DNA of 64,000 nt. It comes from Exercitatus varius. GTDB lineage: Bacteria > Pseudomonadota > Gammaproteobacteria > Enterobacterales > Pasteurellaceae. Shown one piece after another: positions 8,346-17,797 of this stretch. Position 1 is the first letter of the stretch; each line of letters begins with the position of its first letter. Under the pieces are notes generated by a model, which was not told the DNA's origin, made no database searches, and saw only the letters and a list, made by a program, of their open reading frames with translations. The DNA lies in the NCBI RefSeq assembly GCF_029577735.1, contig NZ_JARQTO010000010.1:24095-88094 (forward strand), read 5' to 3'. The position numbers and the translations under genes are program-made.

Positions 8346-9974
8346 TTACCTCTGATTAGGTAATCCCGTACGCCGGAAAAGATCTTTACTATACACCGCC
8401 GATGTCGGGTTATTCACATCAAATCCGCGGACGGAAGGATGGATATACACCGCTCGCTGAGCCTGATATAAAGGTAAAAAATAGCGTTCCTGCTTCACTA
8501 AATGTTGAATTTTCTGATAAAGTGCGGTCCGTTCCGCTTCAGTTTTTGTAGTAAGCGATTGTTCCAGCCATTGATTAATTTCCGCATTGTCAATGCCCGT
8601 TTTATTATCCGGATATTGCCCGTGCAACAAGTTAAAGAAAGCGGAAGGATCGTTATAATCCGCACACCATCCCGAACGAATCACCTGAAACTCGCCTTTT
8701 GCCTGTTTCTCCAGCAAGGCGGCGAAAGAAACCGGTTCCGGCGTGACATGAATCAATTCGGATTGAGACCAAGTGCGGACTAAACGATTTGCAATATTTT
8801 CCTGCGGATAACCGCGATCATAGGTCAAGGTAATATGTAACGGGTTTTCCGCCGAAATGCCGGCTTGCTGCAATAACGCTTCCACAACGCTCGGCTGCCA
8901 CTCCTGGTTTTGTTCCGTTTGCATATGACGCGGCAAAAAATCACTCAACGGCCAGGCCGGCAAATGTTCATTCTGCACGATATACTGGGACGAAATCATC
9001 GAAACCAGCGCCGTTCTGACCGCCCGTTGACTCAATTTGGCATCCCGCAGATTAAACTGATAGAAATAAGTACAAAGCGTCGGAAAATAAGTAGCCTGCG
9101 AGGTATTTTTCGGCGATTCAAGCCAATCAACCGAATCCGGCGATTGGTCGTCCGATATTTTTTCATAAACCACCGATTGAAAAGCCACATTGGCTTCGTT
9201 CCAATAAGCGGGATTTTTATTCAGGAAAATCCGATTGCCCTGCTTGCGAATAAATCTATAAGCGCCGTTACTCAAAAACTCCGTCGGCATATCGCCCCGC
9301 GTCGGTAAAAACGCCGCATGCGCCAGCATTTTCGGCAGATACGGCGTCGGTTTATCCAGCTCGATTTCTAAAACGTTCTCATTCACCGCCCGCACGCCAA
9401 GCTGCTCCAGCGATAATTGTCGCGCCATGACGGCTTGCGAATTCAACAGATTAATATAGGAAAGATAATTCTTTAACGGGCTATCGGACTGCGCAAGTTT
9501 CCGCCAACTGTCCACAAAATCCCGCGCCAGCACCGGTTCGCCGTTCAACCATTTTGCCTGCGGACGTAAGTGAAAGCGCCAAAGTTTATCATTTTGGCTT
9601 TCCCAACTTTCGGCCGCGCCCGGTAAAATATTGCCCTGCGCGTCCAAAATCACTAAACCTTCCAGTAAATCCCGCAAAAAATCCGCTTGTTCAACATTGT
9701 TCATGCTCAGCACATCCAAAGTCAGCTCGCCGTATACGCCGCGAATCAGCTGATCCTGCGTCCGTGCCGGCGACGGAAAAGCCGCTTGTGACATTTCGGC
9801 TTGGCGGTTGGCTTCTATGCCGGATAATTTTCGAGCGAATTGCGACAAAGGTTCACAGGCGGATAAAGCGCAAGCCGTAAAAAAAACTATCAAAAAACGT
9901 ACCGCACTTTTCCATGAAAAAAGCCGTCGTGAAATAAAACACCAAATACGTTGCATAAAATTAATACCGGACAA
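8346..9974 (-). CDS. OppA/SapA-type peptide-binding lipoprotein
   Basis: This is a solute-binding protein of family 5 (SBP_bac_5), which captures peptides in the periplasm for ABC importers. The 542-residue product has a hydrophobic N-terminus and lipobox ALSAC (Cys40 from the first Met, Cys34 from Met7), followed by the family pattern: YGELTLDVLSMNN, GLVILDAQGNILPGAAESWE, WLNGEPVLARDFVDSWRK and SGWCADYNDPSAFFNL. No permease or ATPase genes are adjacent, so it probably serves a transporter encoded elsewhere, as the orphan OppA-like protein HI0213 of H. influenzae does. Met7 is an equally good start. The ligand cannot be read from sequence. Confidence 0.85.
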   Translation of the reverse strand: MSGINFMQRIWCFISRRLFSWKSAVRFLIVFFTACALSACEPLSQFARKLSGIEANRQAEMSQAAFPSPARTQDQLIRGVYGELTLDVLSMNNVEQADFLRDLLEGLVILDAQGNILPGAAESWESQNDKLWRFHLRPQAKWLNGEPVLARDFVDSWRKLAQSDSPLKNYLSYINLLNSQAVMARQLSLEQLGVRAVNENVLEIELDKPTPYLPKMLAHAAFLPTRGDMPTEFLSNGAYRFIRKQGNRIFLNKNPAYWNEANVAFQSVVYEKISDDQSPDSVDWLESPKNTSQATYFPTLCTYFYQFNLRDAKLSQRAVRTALVSMISSQYIVQNEHLPAWPLSDFLPRHMQTEQNQEWQPSVVEALLQQAGISAENPLHITLTYDRGYPQENIANRLVRTWSQSELIHVTPEPVSFAALLEKQAKGEFQVIRSGWCADYNDPSAFFNLLHGQYPDNKTGIDNAEINQWLEQSLTTKTEAERTALYQKIQHLVKQERYFLPLYQAQRAVYIHPSVRGFDVNNPTSAVYSKDLFRRTGLPNQR

Positions 9975-10000
9975 GCGGACAATCCCCCAAGCAAGCTCCC

Positions 10001-10037
10001 AAAAGAAAAGGCCTTTGATAGCGTATCAAAAGCCTTT
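10001..10037 (-). terminator. slyB terminator
   Basis: The inverted repeat AAAGGCTTTTGATA / TATCAAAGGCCTTT (one mismatch) is followed by TTCTTTT on the minus strand, 20 bases past the slyB stop. Confidence 0.8.
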
Positions 10038-10056
10038 CAAATTGTCACGTCAGCAA

Positions 10057-10518
10057 TTAAAGCGCGGAAACGTTAAGTTTGGAACCGCCGACAATACGCA
10101 CGCGGGCACCCGGTTTTAAACTGGCGTCCGCTTTTTGTACCACCACGATTTCATTACCGTCGTCTTTTTTAATCACCAGTTCCAAAGCATCGACCTGGCT
10201 GGCTTTTTCTTCCACTTTGCTACCGATAACGGCGCCTGCAACCGCACCGATTGCACTGGCAACGGCTCGACCGGAACCGCCGCCGACGGTTGAACCGGCG
10301 ATACCGCCCAGCGCGCCGCCGCCTACCGTACCAATCACACCTTGGTTATCGGCCTGAACTTTTACCGCACGGGCGGATACAATCGTGCCATAACTGATTG
10401 AACGCGCTTCTTTCGCTTGATCGGCGGTATAAACGTCGCCGCTGAATATATCCGTATTGGCACAGCCTGTAACGCCTAAACCGACTAAAATCGCTAACGC
10501 TAATGTGATTTTCTTCAT
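10057..10518 (-). CDS. slyB: outer membrane lipoprotein SlyB/Pcp
   Basis: SlyB is a glycine-zipper outer membrane lipoprotein; family members help stabilise the outer membrane and are PhoPQ-linked in enterics. The 153-residue protein has a signal peptide ending in the lipobox VTGC (Cys19), a paired glycine-zipper segment (about 59-101, GGGALGGIAGSTVGGG and AIGAVAGAVIG), and a C-terminal beta domain with VVVQKADASLKPGARVRIVGG. It lies downstream of a short lipoprotein gene with a similar C-terminus, and a strong terminator follows. The H. influenzae counterpart is the Pcp/Lpp15 antigen. Confidence 0.93.
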   Translation of the reverse strand: MKKITLALAILVGLGVTGCANTDIFSGDVYTADQAKEARSISYGTIVSARAVKVQADNQGVIGTVGGGALGGIAGSTVGGGSGRAVASAIGAVAGAVIGSKVEEKASQVDALELVIKKDDGNEIVVVQKADASLKPGARVRIVGGSKLNVSAL

Positions 10519-10544
10519 TTTATTGCTAACCTTAAATAAGTTAA

Positions 10545-10862
10545 TTAGTACACAATGCTCGCTCTTGACAAGGTTGCATGAGACATTGAACGGGAAACGT
10601 TACGTACTTTGTTATCGTCGTAAACACGTACACAAGCTCCCACGACCAAATCGGAATCGTATTTTTGCGCAACCACCACATCTTCCGAAGCCGTTGCGCG
10701 TTGAGCCGCTTCACAATTATCTTTTCTAACGGTTAATTTTAACTCACCGCCTTCATTAGAAGAAAAAAGAACAGTGCCTTTATAACCGTTATCTTGTTGG
10801 CTTGAACAAGCCGTTAAACCTAATGTCGCCAGAACGACAAACGCTAAAGTCATTTTTTTCAT
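10545..10862 (-). CDS. 105-residue lipoprotein, SlyB-like tail without glycine zipper
   Basis: The product has the signal peptide MKKMTLAFVVLATLGLTAC with lipobox Cys19. The rest (LKLTVRKD, then VVVAQKYDSDLVVGACVRVYDDNKV) follows the pattern of the SlyB C-terminal domain encoded next door (LELVIKKD, then VVVQKADASLKPGARVRIVGG), but the glycine-zipper segment is absent. It may be a shortened paralogue. Its start codon overlaps the yecM stop as ATGA, so it is translationally coupled to yecM. The ligand and function are unknown. Two extra Cys residues (near 50 and 88) could form a disulfide in the periplasm. Confidence 0.75.
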   Translation of the reverse strand: MKKMTLAFVVLATLGLTACSSQQDNGYKGTVLFSSNEGGELKLTVRKDNCEAAQRATASEDVVVAQKYDSDLVVGACVRVYDDNKVRNVSRSMSHATLSRASIVY

Positions 10863-11446
10863 TCGAAAACCCCGACAATTTTCTTAATAGAGTAAGGGTG
10901 AACTTTAATCGACGTATGATTTTGAAGGCTATCTTTCAAACTCACCGCAATAGAAGGATTGGGCAATAGCTCGCCTTCCGCCTTAGGTTCACTCACTTTG
11001 ATAGTTAAACGGTCGAATTGGTTCCATAAAAATACCGATTGAACCCGCGTTATCCACTCGTTTGTCGATTCTTTCGCCAAAAACGGCAGCACAAACTCAA
11101 TGTGTTCCCAGGTTTCATACCGATAAATTTTATCCTTAGGGAATGGCAATTCAATAACGTCGACAAATTGGTGCAAAAACGGCAGGGGTTCGTCTAATTG
11201 AATCAGGTAAATCACCCTTCCGTTAACCAAATTATCCGCTAAAATTGTACCGCACTTTAACAGCCGCACCAACCAGTTTTGCCCCATCTCCGATGAGTTT
11301 ACCCGCAGCGCGAGGTGATCAATCGCATAATCCGTTAAATTTACCCGTATTTCAGTCGCTAACGCCTGAATTTTCCGTTCAAAATCCTGATATTCCCGAT
11401 AAAGTGCGGGAGAATTTTGAAAGATTTTATGATTTGACGCATCCAT
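10859..11446 (-). CDS. yecM: YecM-family protein
   Basis: The 195-residue protein belongs to the YecM family, small cytoplasmic proteins with the vicinal-oxygen-chelate fold whose biochemical role is not established. Visible features are DHLALRVNS (about residues 44-52), which supplies a conserved His, and YETWEHIEFVLP with a second His/Glu pair, both expected at a metal site of this fold. It overlaps rnd at a TGATG junction and the following lipoprotein gene at ATGA, so rnd, yecM and the lipoprotein are probably co-translated. Confidence 0.8.
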   Translation of the reverse strand: MDASNHKIFQNSPALYREYQDFERKIQALATEIRVNLTDYAIDHLALRVNSSEMGQNWLVRLLKCGTILADNLVNGRVIYLIQLDEPLPFLHQFVDVIELPFPKDKIYRYETWEHIEFVLPFLAKESTNEWITRVQSVFLWNQFDRLTIKVSEPKAEGELLPNPSIAVSLKDSLQNHTSIKVHPYSIKKIVGVFE

Positions 11447-12603
11447 CAGCTTTCGTTCTCCGCTATTTCATCTAAAACATTCAACAATTCGCGTCCGAAT
11501 TCGGCCCGCCAGCCCCGTAATAAATCCGGTAATTTATCCGGATTTTTGCCTTTAAGCCAAACCCATTTCATTAAGCTTTCCAGACTTCGCTTGCCGGCAA
11601 TAATTTCCGGCGCCAAATCCGTCGGCGCAACGGCTTTTAATTTTTGCTGTAACGCCTTTAAAGCGGATTTATAACGAGGATCTTCCGACAATCGTCGAAT
11701 AGCGGCGGGATAAGCCTGCTCCGGTTGTTCCGCCGCTTGCGCCACTAAATTCAGCATTTTTTTACCGTGAATACGAATTTCGTGCGGATGAAGTCCCAAC
11801 TCCGACAACGCCGACATATGCTGCGGCGCATTTTTTGCTACCGCCCATAAACTTTCGTTGCGCACCACAAAATTGAGGGCAAGATCGCGCTTCACCGCTT
11901 CTTCCTGGCGCCATTTCGCCAGTAATTTCAACCGCATTAAAGCTTGCGGTTCCAGTCGCCACGCGTTCGGCACATTTAAGTAAGCCGATTCCGCATCTTT
12001 TTCCCGTAATTGTTTTTCCAGCAATAAATGACAATCAAATTCGACCGCACTTTGCCAGCGGGTTTGCGCCAATTCCGCCGCCATTTTCCGATACAAAGGC
12101 AATAAATACCACACGTCCGCCGCCGCATAACGTAATTGCTTTTCCGATAACGGACGGGCAAGCCAGTCGGTGCGCGTGGCGTCTTTGTCAATTTGCAAAG
12201 CGAAATAATGCCGGATCAGCGTGGCCAATCCGGTGGAATTCGGAAAAGCTAAAAATCCCGCTATGATTTGCGTATCGACAATCGGTTGCGGCAATTGCTG
12301 AAAATAACAGGAAAACACTTCCAAATCCTCGTAGCAAGCGTGCAGCACTTTGATGACGTTTGTATCCGCCAGCAAAGCGATAAAAGGCGAAAAATCCGTA
12401 ATGGTCGTGGGATCAATCAGGCTTACTTGGTCGCCGTCGTATAACTGAATCAGTCCTAATTTGGGGTAATAACTTCTGACCCGAATAAATTCGGTGTCCA
12501 ACGCGACCGCACTTTTCCGTTGCGCCCGTTCGCATGCGGTTTTCAGCGCATCATCGCCGGTAATAAGATGAAAACTCGGTAAATTCTGGATTTCTTTGAT
12601 CAT
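11446..12603 (-). CDS. rnd: ribonuclease D
   Basis: RNase D is a 3' to 5' exoribonuclease that trims tRNA precursors. The 385-residue protein has the DEDD exonuclease signatures: ALDTEFIR (about 33-40), HACYEDLEVF (about 108-117) and RYAAADVWYLLPLY (about 162-175). Two HRDC domains follow in the C-terminal half. Like E. coli rnd it lies next to fadD and in the same order. The start is taken at the ATG at 12603. An uptake sequence near 12517 encodes KSAV immediately before the first catalytic motif. Confidence 0.96.
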   Translation of the reverse strand: MIKEIQNLPSFHLITGDDALKTACERAQRKSAVALDTEFIRVRSYYPKLGLIQLYDGDQVSLIDPTTITDFSPFIALLADTNVIKVLHACYEDLEVFSCYFQQLPQPIVDTQIIAGFLAFPNSTGLATLIRHYFALQIDKDATRTDWLARPLSEKQLRYAAADVWYLLPLYRKMAAELAQTRWQSAVEFDCHLLLEKQLREKDAESAYLNVPNAWRLEPQALMRLKLLAKWRQEEAVKRDLALNFVVRNESLWAVAKNAPQHMSALSELGLHPHEIRIHGKKMLNLVAQAAEQPEQAYPAAIRRLSEDPRYKSALKALQQKLKAVAPTDLAPEIIAGKRSLESLMKWVWLKGKNPDKLPDLLRGWRAEFGRELLNVLDEIAENES

Positions 12604-12646
12604 TTATTATCTCAAGGTTTTTCGTTTTACAATCACTTAAATAACA

Positions 12647-12668
12647 ATGCACGTTCGGAAACGTGCAT
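12647..12668 (-). terminator. hairpin between fadD and rnd
   Basis: An 8-base inverted repeat (ATGCACGT with ACGTGCAT) with a 6-base loop lies just after fadD. The following minus-strand sequence TGTTATTT is only moderately T-rich, so termination may be partial. Confidence 0.55.
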
Positions 12669-12674
12669 GTTTGG

Positions 12675-14363
12675 TTAATTTTTCATTCGTTTATTGATTT
12701 CTTCATCGCGCAACACGCGTCGCAATATTTTGCCCACATTGGATTTCGGTAGTTCGTCGCGAAATTCGATTTCCTTCGGCACTTTATAACCGGTTAAATG
12801 CTGACGGCAATGGGCTTTCAATTCCTCTTTGGTCAGTCCCGGATCTTTTTTTACCACGAAAATTTTAATGGTTTCCCCCGAAACGGGATGAGGTATGCCC
12901 ACCGCCACTACTTCCGCGACCTTATAATTCAGCATCACCACATCTTCAATTTCATTCGGATAAACATTAAAGCCGGAAACTAAAATCATGTCTTTTTTGC
13001 GATCCACAATGCGCATAACGCCTTTTTCATTCATGGTCACAATATCGCCGGTCGCCAGCCAACCGTCTTTTAGCACTTCGGCGGTGGCTTCGGGCCGCTG
13101 CCAGTAACCTTTCATCACCTGTTCGCCTTTCACCCAAAGTTCGCCCGATTCGCCCAAGGGCGCGTTTTCACCGGCTTCGGTAACAATGCGCACATCCGTA
13201 TTCGGTACCGGCGAACCGATACTGCCGTCGTGCACCAGGCTGTTCACGTTTGATGCCGCCACCAATGGGGAACATTCGGTTAATCCGTAACCCTCGATAA
13301 TATTACTACCGGTTAATTCATGCCAGCGGGTTGCAATAGCTTGCTGCACCGCCATACCGCCGCCCACGCTTAATTTCAACGCGGAAAAATCCACTTCTTT
13401 GAAATTTTCGTTATTCAACAAGGCGTTAAACAAAGTATTCACACCGGTAAAGGCGACAAAACGGTGTTTTTTCATTTCTTTTACCAAGCCGTCAATATCC
13501 CGCGGATTGGTAATTAACACCGCTGTCACGCCCAGCTCGATAAACAGCAGACAATTTACGCTGACAGCAAAAATATGATACAGCGGCAACGGCAGAATCG
13601 CTTTACGCTGACGCGAACGATCGCCGATAAAAGGAATGGCAATCCATGCACACTGCATCACACTGGCAATCAAATTACCGTGAGACAACATCGCACCTTT
13701 CGCCACGCCGGTGGTGCCGCCCGTATACTGGAGCATGGCTAAATCGTCACGTTCCAAATCGGGACGCACATATTGGCGTTGTTTGCCGATACTCAGCACT
13801 TCGCGAAACGTTACCGCATGAGGTAATTTATATTTCGGTACCAGTTTTTTCACGTATTTCACCACGAAATTCACCAGCGTACGCTTACCGAAAGAAAGCT
13901 GATCGCCCATTCGGGTCAGAATCACATGCTTAATTTCCGTATTAAACACGATTTTTTCCAGAGTCGAAGCGAAATTGGAAACCACTACGATGGCTTTTGC
14001 CCCGCTGTCCTGCAACTGATGTTCCAGTTCGCGCGGAGTATAGAGCGGGTTGACGTTCACCGCAATAAGCCCGGCGCGCAAAATCCCGAATAAAGAAATC
14101 GGATATTGCAGTAAATTGGGCATCATCAACGCCACGCGTTCACCGGCTTTCAGTTTTAATTCGTTCTGCAGATAAGCGGCAAAAGCGCGGCTGCGTTCTT
14201 CCAGTTTACGAAAGGTTAAAACCTGTCCCATATTAATATAAGCGGGGCGATCCGGATGCTCGCGTACCGCTTTATCAAACATATCCAACAGATTACGATA
14301 TTTTTTTGTATCAATTTCCGTATCCGAACCTGCCGGATAATTCTGATACCACAATTTTTCCAT
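12675..14363 (-). CDS. fadD: long-chain fatty acid CoA ligase
   Basis: FadD activates exogenous long-chain fatty acids to acyl-CoA at the inner membrane. The 562-residue enzyme has the adenylate-forming motifs YTGGTTGVAKGAM (about 213-225), GYGLTECSPL (about 359-368), TGD (about 440) and the C-terminal catalytic Lys in LPKSNVGKILRR. The E. coli protein is of similar length (561). Its place between yeaY and rnd matches E. coli. Pasteurellaceae generally have limited beta-oxidation, so here it may mainly feed host fatty acids into phospholipid; that is inference. Confidence 0.96.
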   Translation of the reverse strand: MEKLWYQNYPAGSDTEIDTKKYRNLLDMFDKAVREHPDRPAYINMGQVLTFRKLEERSRAFAAYLQNELKLKAGERVALMMPNLLQYPISLFGILRAGLIAVNVNPLYTPRELEHQLQDSGAKAIVVVSNFASTLEKIVFNTEIKHVILTRMGDQLSFGKRTLVNFVVKYVKKLVPKYKLPHAVTFREVLSIGKQRQYVRPDLERDDLAMLQYTGGTTGVAKGAMLSHGNLIASVMQCAWIAIPFIGDRSRQRKAILPLPLYHIFAVSVNCLLFIELGVTAVLITNPRDIDGLVKEMKKHRFVAFTGVNTLFNALLNNENFKEVDFSALKLSVGGGMAVQQAIATRWHELTGSNIIEGYGLTECSPLVAASNVNSLVHDGSIGSPVPNTDVRIVTEAGENAPLGESGELWVKGEQVMKGYWQRPEATAEVLKDGWLATGDIVTMNEKGVMRIVDRKKDMILVSGFNVYPNEIEDVVMLNYKVAEVVAVGIPHPVSGETIKIFVVKKDPGLTKEELKAHCRQHLTGYKVPKEIEFRDELPKSNVGKILRRVLRDEEINKRMKN

Positions 14364-14402
14364 AGATAACTCGACGTCCCTTTACTTTTAATTTTGTTCT
14401 AT

Positions 14403-15022
14403 TTATCGCAATATGGTGCGGACTCTCGGTTCCCGATGCCAGAAACCGCCGTAATATCCCCATCTCGGACCGAATCCGTAATAAAAATCGTCCCAATAAG
14501 GATCATAATAATATTCCTGCGTCAGTTGCCAGCGCTTAAACGCCGCCGCACTCACCACCGGAAAAGCATAATCCGCCTGATCGATTTTACCCTGTTCTTG
14601 GCCCGTTAACCGGCCTTTCACCGTAATGTATTGATTTTTCAGGCTTTCCGGATCCACAAAACCGGGCAGATAAGCAATAAAGCGCCCGTCCGTCGGCCCG
14701 TCCCACACCGGTTTGGCCGAAAAACCGCTTACCGGCAGGCTCATAACTTCCACTTTGGTTTGATTTTTTAACGCCTGAGCCGACAGAATTTTACCGCCCA
14801 AACGCACAATCCGGCAGCGGCAAGTATAATCGTCCGCTTCAATTTTGTTGAGTTGCTGAATGGTAAATTCGTCTTTTTCCAATCCCTGCGGCGGTGAAAC
14901 GCAGGCGGCCAGGAAAAGTGCGGTCAAAAANNAAAAAGCAACGTTTTTTTCGCACCCGCCACAGGGACAAAAAACCGAATCGTGCCGTTCGTTGCAGACC
15001 CAATATTCATACCGTTTTTCAT
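14403..15022 (-). CDS. yeaY: Slp-family outer membrane lipoprotein (YeaY), frame broken by NN
   Basis: The Slp/YeaY family are outer membrane lipoproteins of stationary phase or envelope stress. An excellent ribosome binding site (AAGGAGAAAGT) precedes ATG 15022. Reading from there, the frame is broken only by the two undetermined bases at 14931-14932. With those removed the frame is continuous for 205 codons and gives a signal segment ending in the lipobox LFLAAC (Cys40), then the family body (DDYTCRCRIVRLGGKI, VEVMSLPVSG). The unusually long 24-residue stretch before the usual KKTLLFFLTALFLAAC start looks inserted. The C-terminus is Tyr/Trp-rich. Gene order yeaY-fadD-rnd matches E. coli. 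Confidence 0.8.
14913..14951 (-). repeat. 3' part of the USS-linked repeat inside yeaY
   Basis: The minus-strand text AAAAAAACGTTGCTTTTT, two undetermined bases, then TTTTTGACCGCACTTTT matches the 3' end of the dispersed repeat seen at 18615-18707. The NN lies inside the copy. Confidence 0.6.
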
Positions 15023-15066
15023 ACTTTCTCCTTATCTTACCGATAACGAAAAAAATCCACCCGCCG

Positions 15067-15783
15067 TTAACTCCGTCCCGGCAATTTTTTCCATGTCACT
15101 TCATTACGCAGGTAAACCGGTTCGATATCCGCCGCGTTCAGTAGCCGCTTTTGATGCCACATGGGGATCGCCAAGCTCAACATATATTGAGCGGAAGGCA
15201 AATCAATGCCCGATTGGCGGTTTAAGCCGGCTAATTGCGGATATGCCGCCCAGCCCGTGCCGACGGTTTGCCAATCGTCATCAAGCTTTGCAAGCTGTTC
15301 CGCCACCCGTTCCGGCGAGCAAACCCGTTCGCTGATGACGGGTTGCCATTGCAAAAACTCGCCGAATTTCTCCCGCACTTTTTCCGCTTTTAAGCAGGAA
15401 AAATACACTTCGTTCATCCGCGCATCAATGGCGGCAAGCACTTTCGTCGCCTGCAGTTTTTCGTAAGCCGCCTGCGCCATAGCGGTTAAATTCGACACCG
15501 CGATCACCGGCAAATCGGCTCCCAGCGCCAATCCCTGCGTGATGCCCGTGCCGACGCGAACGCCGGTAAAACTGCCCGGGCCGCGCCCGAAAACTAAGGC
15601 ATCCACCTGATTTAAACGAATGCCCGAAGCGGCTAAAATTTCATCCACCATCGGCAAAATACGTTTGGTGTGGCTTCGTTGCGCCGTTTCGTCCAAATGC
15701 GTTTTTTCGCCTTGATGCAATAATGCGACCGAACAGGCTTCCGTTGACGTATCCAACGCCAACAAGGTTAAATTTTTCATCAT
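15067..15783 (-). CDS. tsaB: tRNA threonylcarbamoyladenosine protein TsaB
   Basis: TsaB partners TsaD and TsaE in making the t6A37 modification of ANN-decoding tRNAs. The 238-residue protein has the ASKHA fold start ALDTSTEACSVAL and the segment VFGRGPGSFTGVRVG (about 65-79), the most conserved part of the family. As in E. coli it sits between yeaY and yoaA. The gap to yoaA is 4 bases, so the two are probably one transcript. Confidence 0.95.
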   Translation of the reverse strand: MMKNLTLLALDTSTEACSVALLHQGEKTHLDETAQRSHTKRILPMVDEILAASGIRLNQVDALVFGRGPGSFTGVRVGTGITQGLALGADLPVIAVSNLTAMAQAAYEKLQATKVLAAIDARMNEVYFSCLKAEKVREKFGEFLQWQPVISERVCSPERVAEQLAKLDDDWQTVGTGWAAYPQLAGLNRQSGIDLPSAQYMLSLAIPMWHQKRLLNAADIEPVYLRNEVTWKKLPGRS

Positions 15784-15787
15784 ATTG

Positions 15788-17731
15788 CTATTTTTGTAAT
15801 TGTTGTAAGAATTCTATCACTTTCTTTAAATCGCGGGTACGCTTGGCGTTCGGCAGACTCTTTAAGAAGGTCTCGCCATAATTCCGATTGACCAAACGAC
15901 TGTCACAAATAATCACCGCGCCTTTGTCCGTCACATCGCGGATAAGGCGCCCGACGCCCTGTTTCAGCGCGATAACCGCTTCAGGAATCTGGATATCGCT
16001 GAAAGGCTCGCCGCCCTGTAACTTACAGTCTTCAATGCGAGCTTTTAATAAAGGTTCGTCAGGCGAAGTAAAAGGCAGTTTATCGATAATGACCAACGAT
16101 AACGCATCGCCGCGCACATCCACACCTTCCCAAAAGCTGGAGGTCGCCACCAGCACGCTGTGTTCTTCCTGAACAAATTGTTCCAGCAGTTTGCCTTTGC
16201 TGGTTTCGCCCTGTAACAAAACGGAAAGCCGGCTGTGTTCGCGGAAATATTCCGCTAATCCGCGCATCATAAAATATGAAGTGCAAAGGACAAAACAACG
16301 CCCTTTGTTGGCTTCAATCACCGGCAGCAACATTTCGCCCAACTGCACGAGGGTGTGTTCCTGATTGCTGCTTGGCAAATAGCGCGGCACGCATAATAAC
16401 GCCTGTTCGGGATAATTAAACGGGCTTTGCAACACTTTTTGTTCCGCCTGCCGAATTCCTAATCGCCGGCAAAAATGGTCAAAGGTTCCGCCTACTTCCA
16501 AAGTGGCGGAAGTAAAGATCCAGGTGCGATCCCGTTCGCTAATTTTCTCGCCGAATTTGTCCGATACCGTCAACGGCGTAATATGCAAACCGAATTGGCG
16601 GTTAAAGGTTTCATACCAGTAACAATACCCCGTCACCGAAAGATCCGACAGGCGGTGAAGCTGCAATTTGACGGCGGCAATGCGTTCGTAAATACTGTCC
16701 AGCGTTTGCGAACGCCCTAGCGCCAGTTTGATCACTTCCGCCGTAAAATCCAATTTTTCCGTTAAAAATTCGAAGCCTTTTTTGACCGCACTTTGGCTAA
16801 ATAATTCGCGTAAATTGCCGCGCTGATTGCCTTCCCCCAACAGCAAGCGGAAATCCTGCACGATTTTCATCAAATGCTCCGCCGCCACGCCGAGTTGTTG
16901 CATATCCTTCACTTCGGTGCGATAGACAATTTGGATGTCTTTGCAAATATCGAACAGCTGGCGCGAAGTCAGCGATTGTCCGAAATACTGGCTGGCAATA
17001 TCGGGCAATTGATGGGCTTCGTCAAAAATAATCACTTCCGCATGGGGAATTAATTCGCCGAATCCGCTTTCTTTCACCGCCATATCGACACAAAACAAAT
17101 GATGGTTCACCACCACTAAATCCGCCGCCAACGCCCGTTTTCTCGCTAACGCCACATAACAATCGTTATAATTCGGGCAATCGCTGCCGAGGCAACTTTC
17201 CGTCGTGCTGGTTAATTGCGGAAAAATCGGACTGTCTTCCGGCAAGGTAGTGCATTCGCTTAAATCGCCGGTTTGGGTGGAATTATTCCACGCTCTCACC
17301 TTAGACAAATCCGCCAGCACCGATTTATCGCCCAACACGCCTTGAGCAATCACCTGATCCAACCGTTCCAGACACAAATAATTCGCCCGACCTTTCAATA
17401 AGGCGATTTTGCCGGAATAACCCAACGCCGTTTTGATTGCCGGCAAATCGCGATTAAACAGTTGATCCTGTAAATTCTTCGAACCGGTAGAAATAATGGT
17501 TTTCTTTTTTGCCAATAACGCAGGAGCCAAATATGCAAACGTCTTACCGGTGCCGGTGCCGGCTTCCACCACCAATACGCCTTTAGATTCAATCGCATTT
17601 CCGACCGCAGTTGCCATTTCCAACTGTTCCCGGCGGGGACGAAAACCTTTTATATAGCGGCTTAATTCTCCGTTATCGGAAAAAACCTGAATTATTTGCT
17701 GTTGTTCTACCATTCTGTTCCGTTTCGGCAT
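15788..17731 (-). CDS. yoaA: DinG-type iron-sulfur helicase YoaA
   Basis: YoaA is an XPD/DinG-like 5' to 3' DNA helicase; the E. coli enzyme works with HolC in repair of stalled replication. The 647-residue protein has Walker A EAGTGTGKT (about 56-64), four Cys residues expected to hold a 4Fe-4S cluster (YLCLERL and the group in ECTTLPE, ESCLGSDC and NYNDCYV), DEAHQLPD as Walker B, and the C-terminal motif VGRLIRD. The first Met could be at 17731 or at 17713 (MVEQQQ). It leads the yoaA-tsaB-yeaY-fadD-rnd series and is divergent from yeaD. Confidence 0.93.
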   Translation of the reverse strand: MPKRNRMVEQQQIIQVFSDNGELSRYIKGFRPRREQLEMATAVGNAIESKGVLVVEAGTGTGKTFAYLAPALLAKKKTIISTGSKNLQDQLFNRDLPAIKTALGYSGKIALLKGRANYLCLERLDQVIAQGVLGDKSVLADLSKVRAWNNSTQTGDLSECTTLPEDSPIFPQLTSTTESCLGSDCPNYNDCYVALARKRALAADLVVVNHHLFCVDMAVKESGFGELIPHAEVIIFDEAHQLPDIASQYFGQSLTSRQLFDICKDIQIVYRTEVKDMQQLGVAAEHLMKIVQDFRLLLGEGNQRGNLRELFSQSAVKKGFEFLTEKLDFTAEVIKLALGRSQTLDSIYERIAAVKLQLHRLSDLSVTGYCYWYETFNRQFGLHITPLTVSDKFGEKISERDRTWIFTSATLEVGGTFDHFCRRLGIRQAEQKVLQSPFNYPEQALLCVPRYLPSSNQEHTLVQLGEMLLPVIEANKGRCFVLCTSYFMMRGLAEYFREHSRLSVLLQGETSKGKLLEQFVQEEHSVLVATSSFWEGVDVRGDALSLVIIDKLPFTSPDEPLLKARIEDCKLQGGEPFSDIQIPEAVIALKQGVGRLIRDVTDKGAVIICDSRLVNRNYGETFLKSLPNAKRTRDLKKVIEFLQQLQK

Positions 17732-17797
17732 AATATTGGCATAATATTTAGGGCGTGATTGTATCAGATTTTGCTCCGGAAAATAGAAGGACTAACG

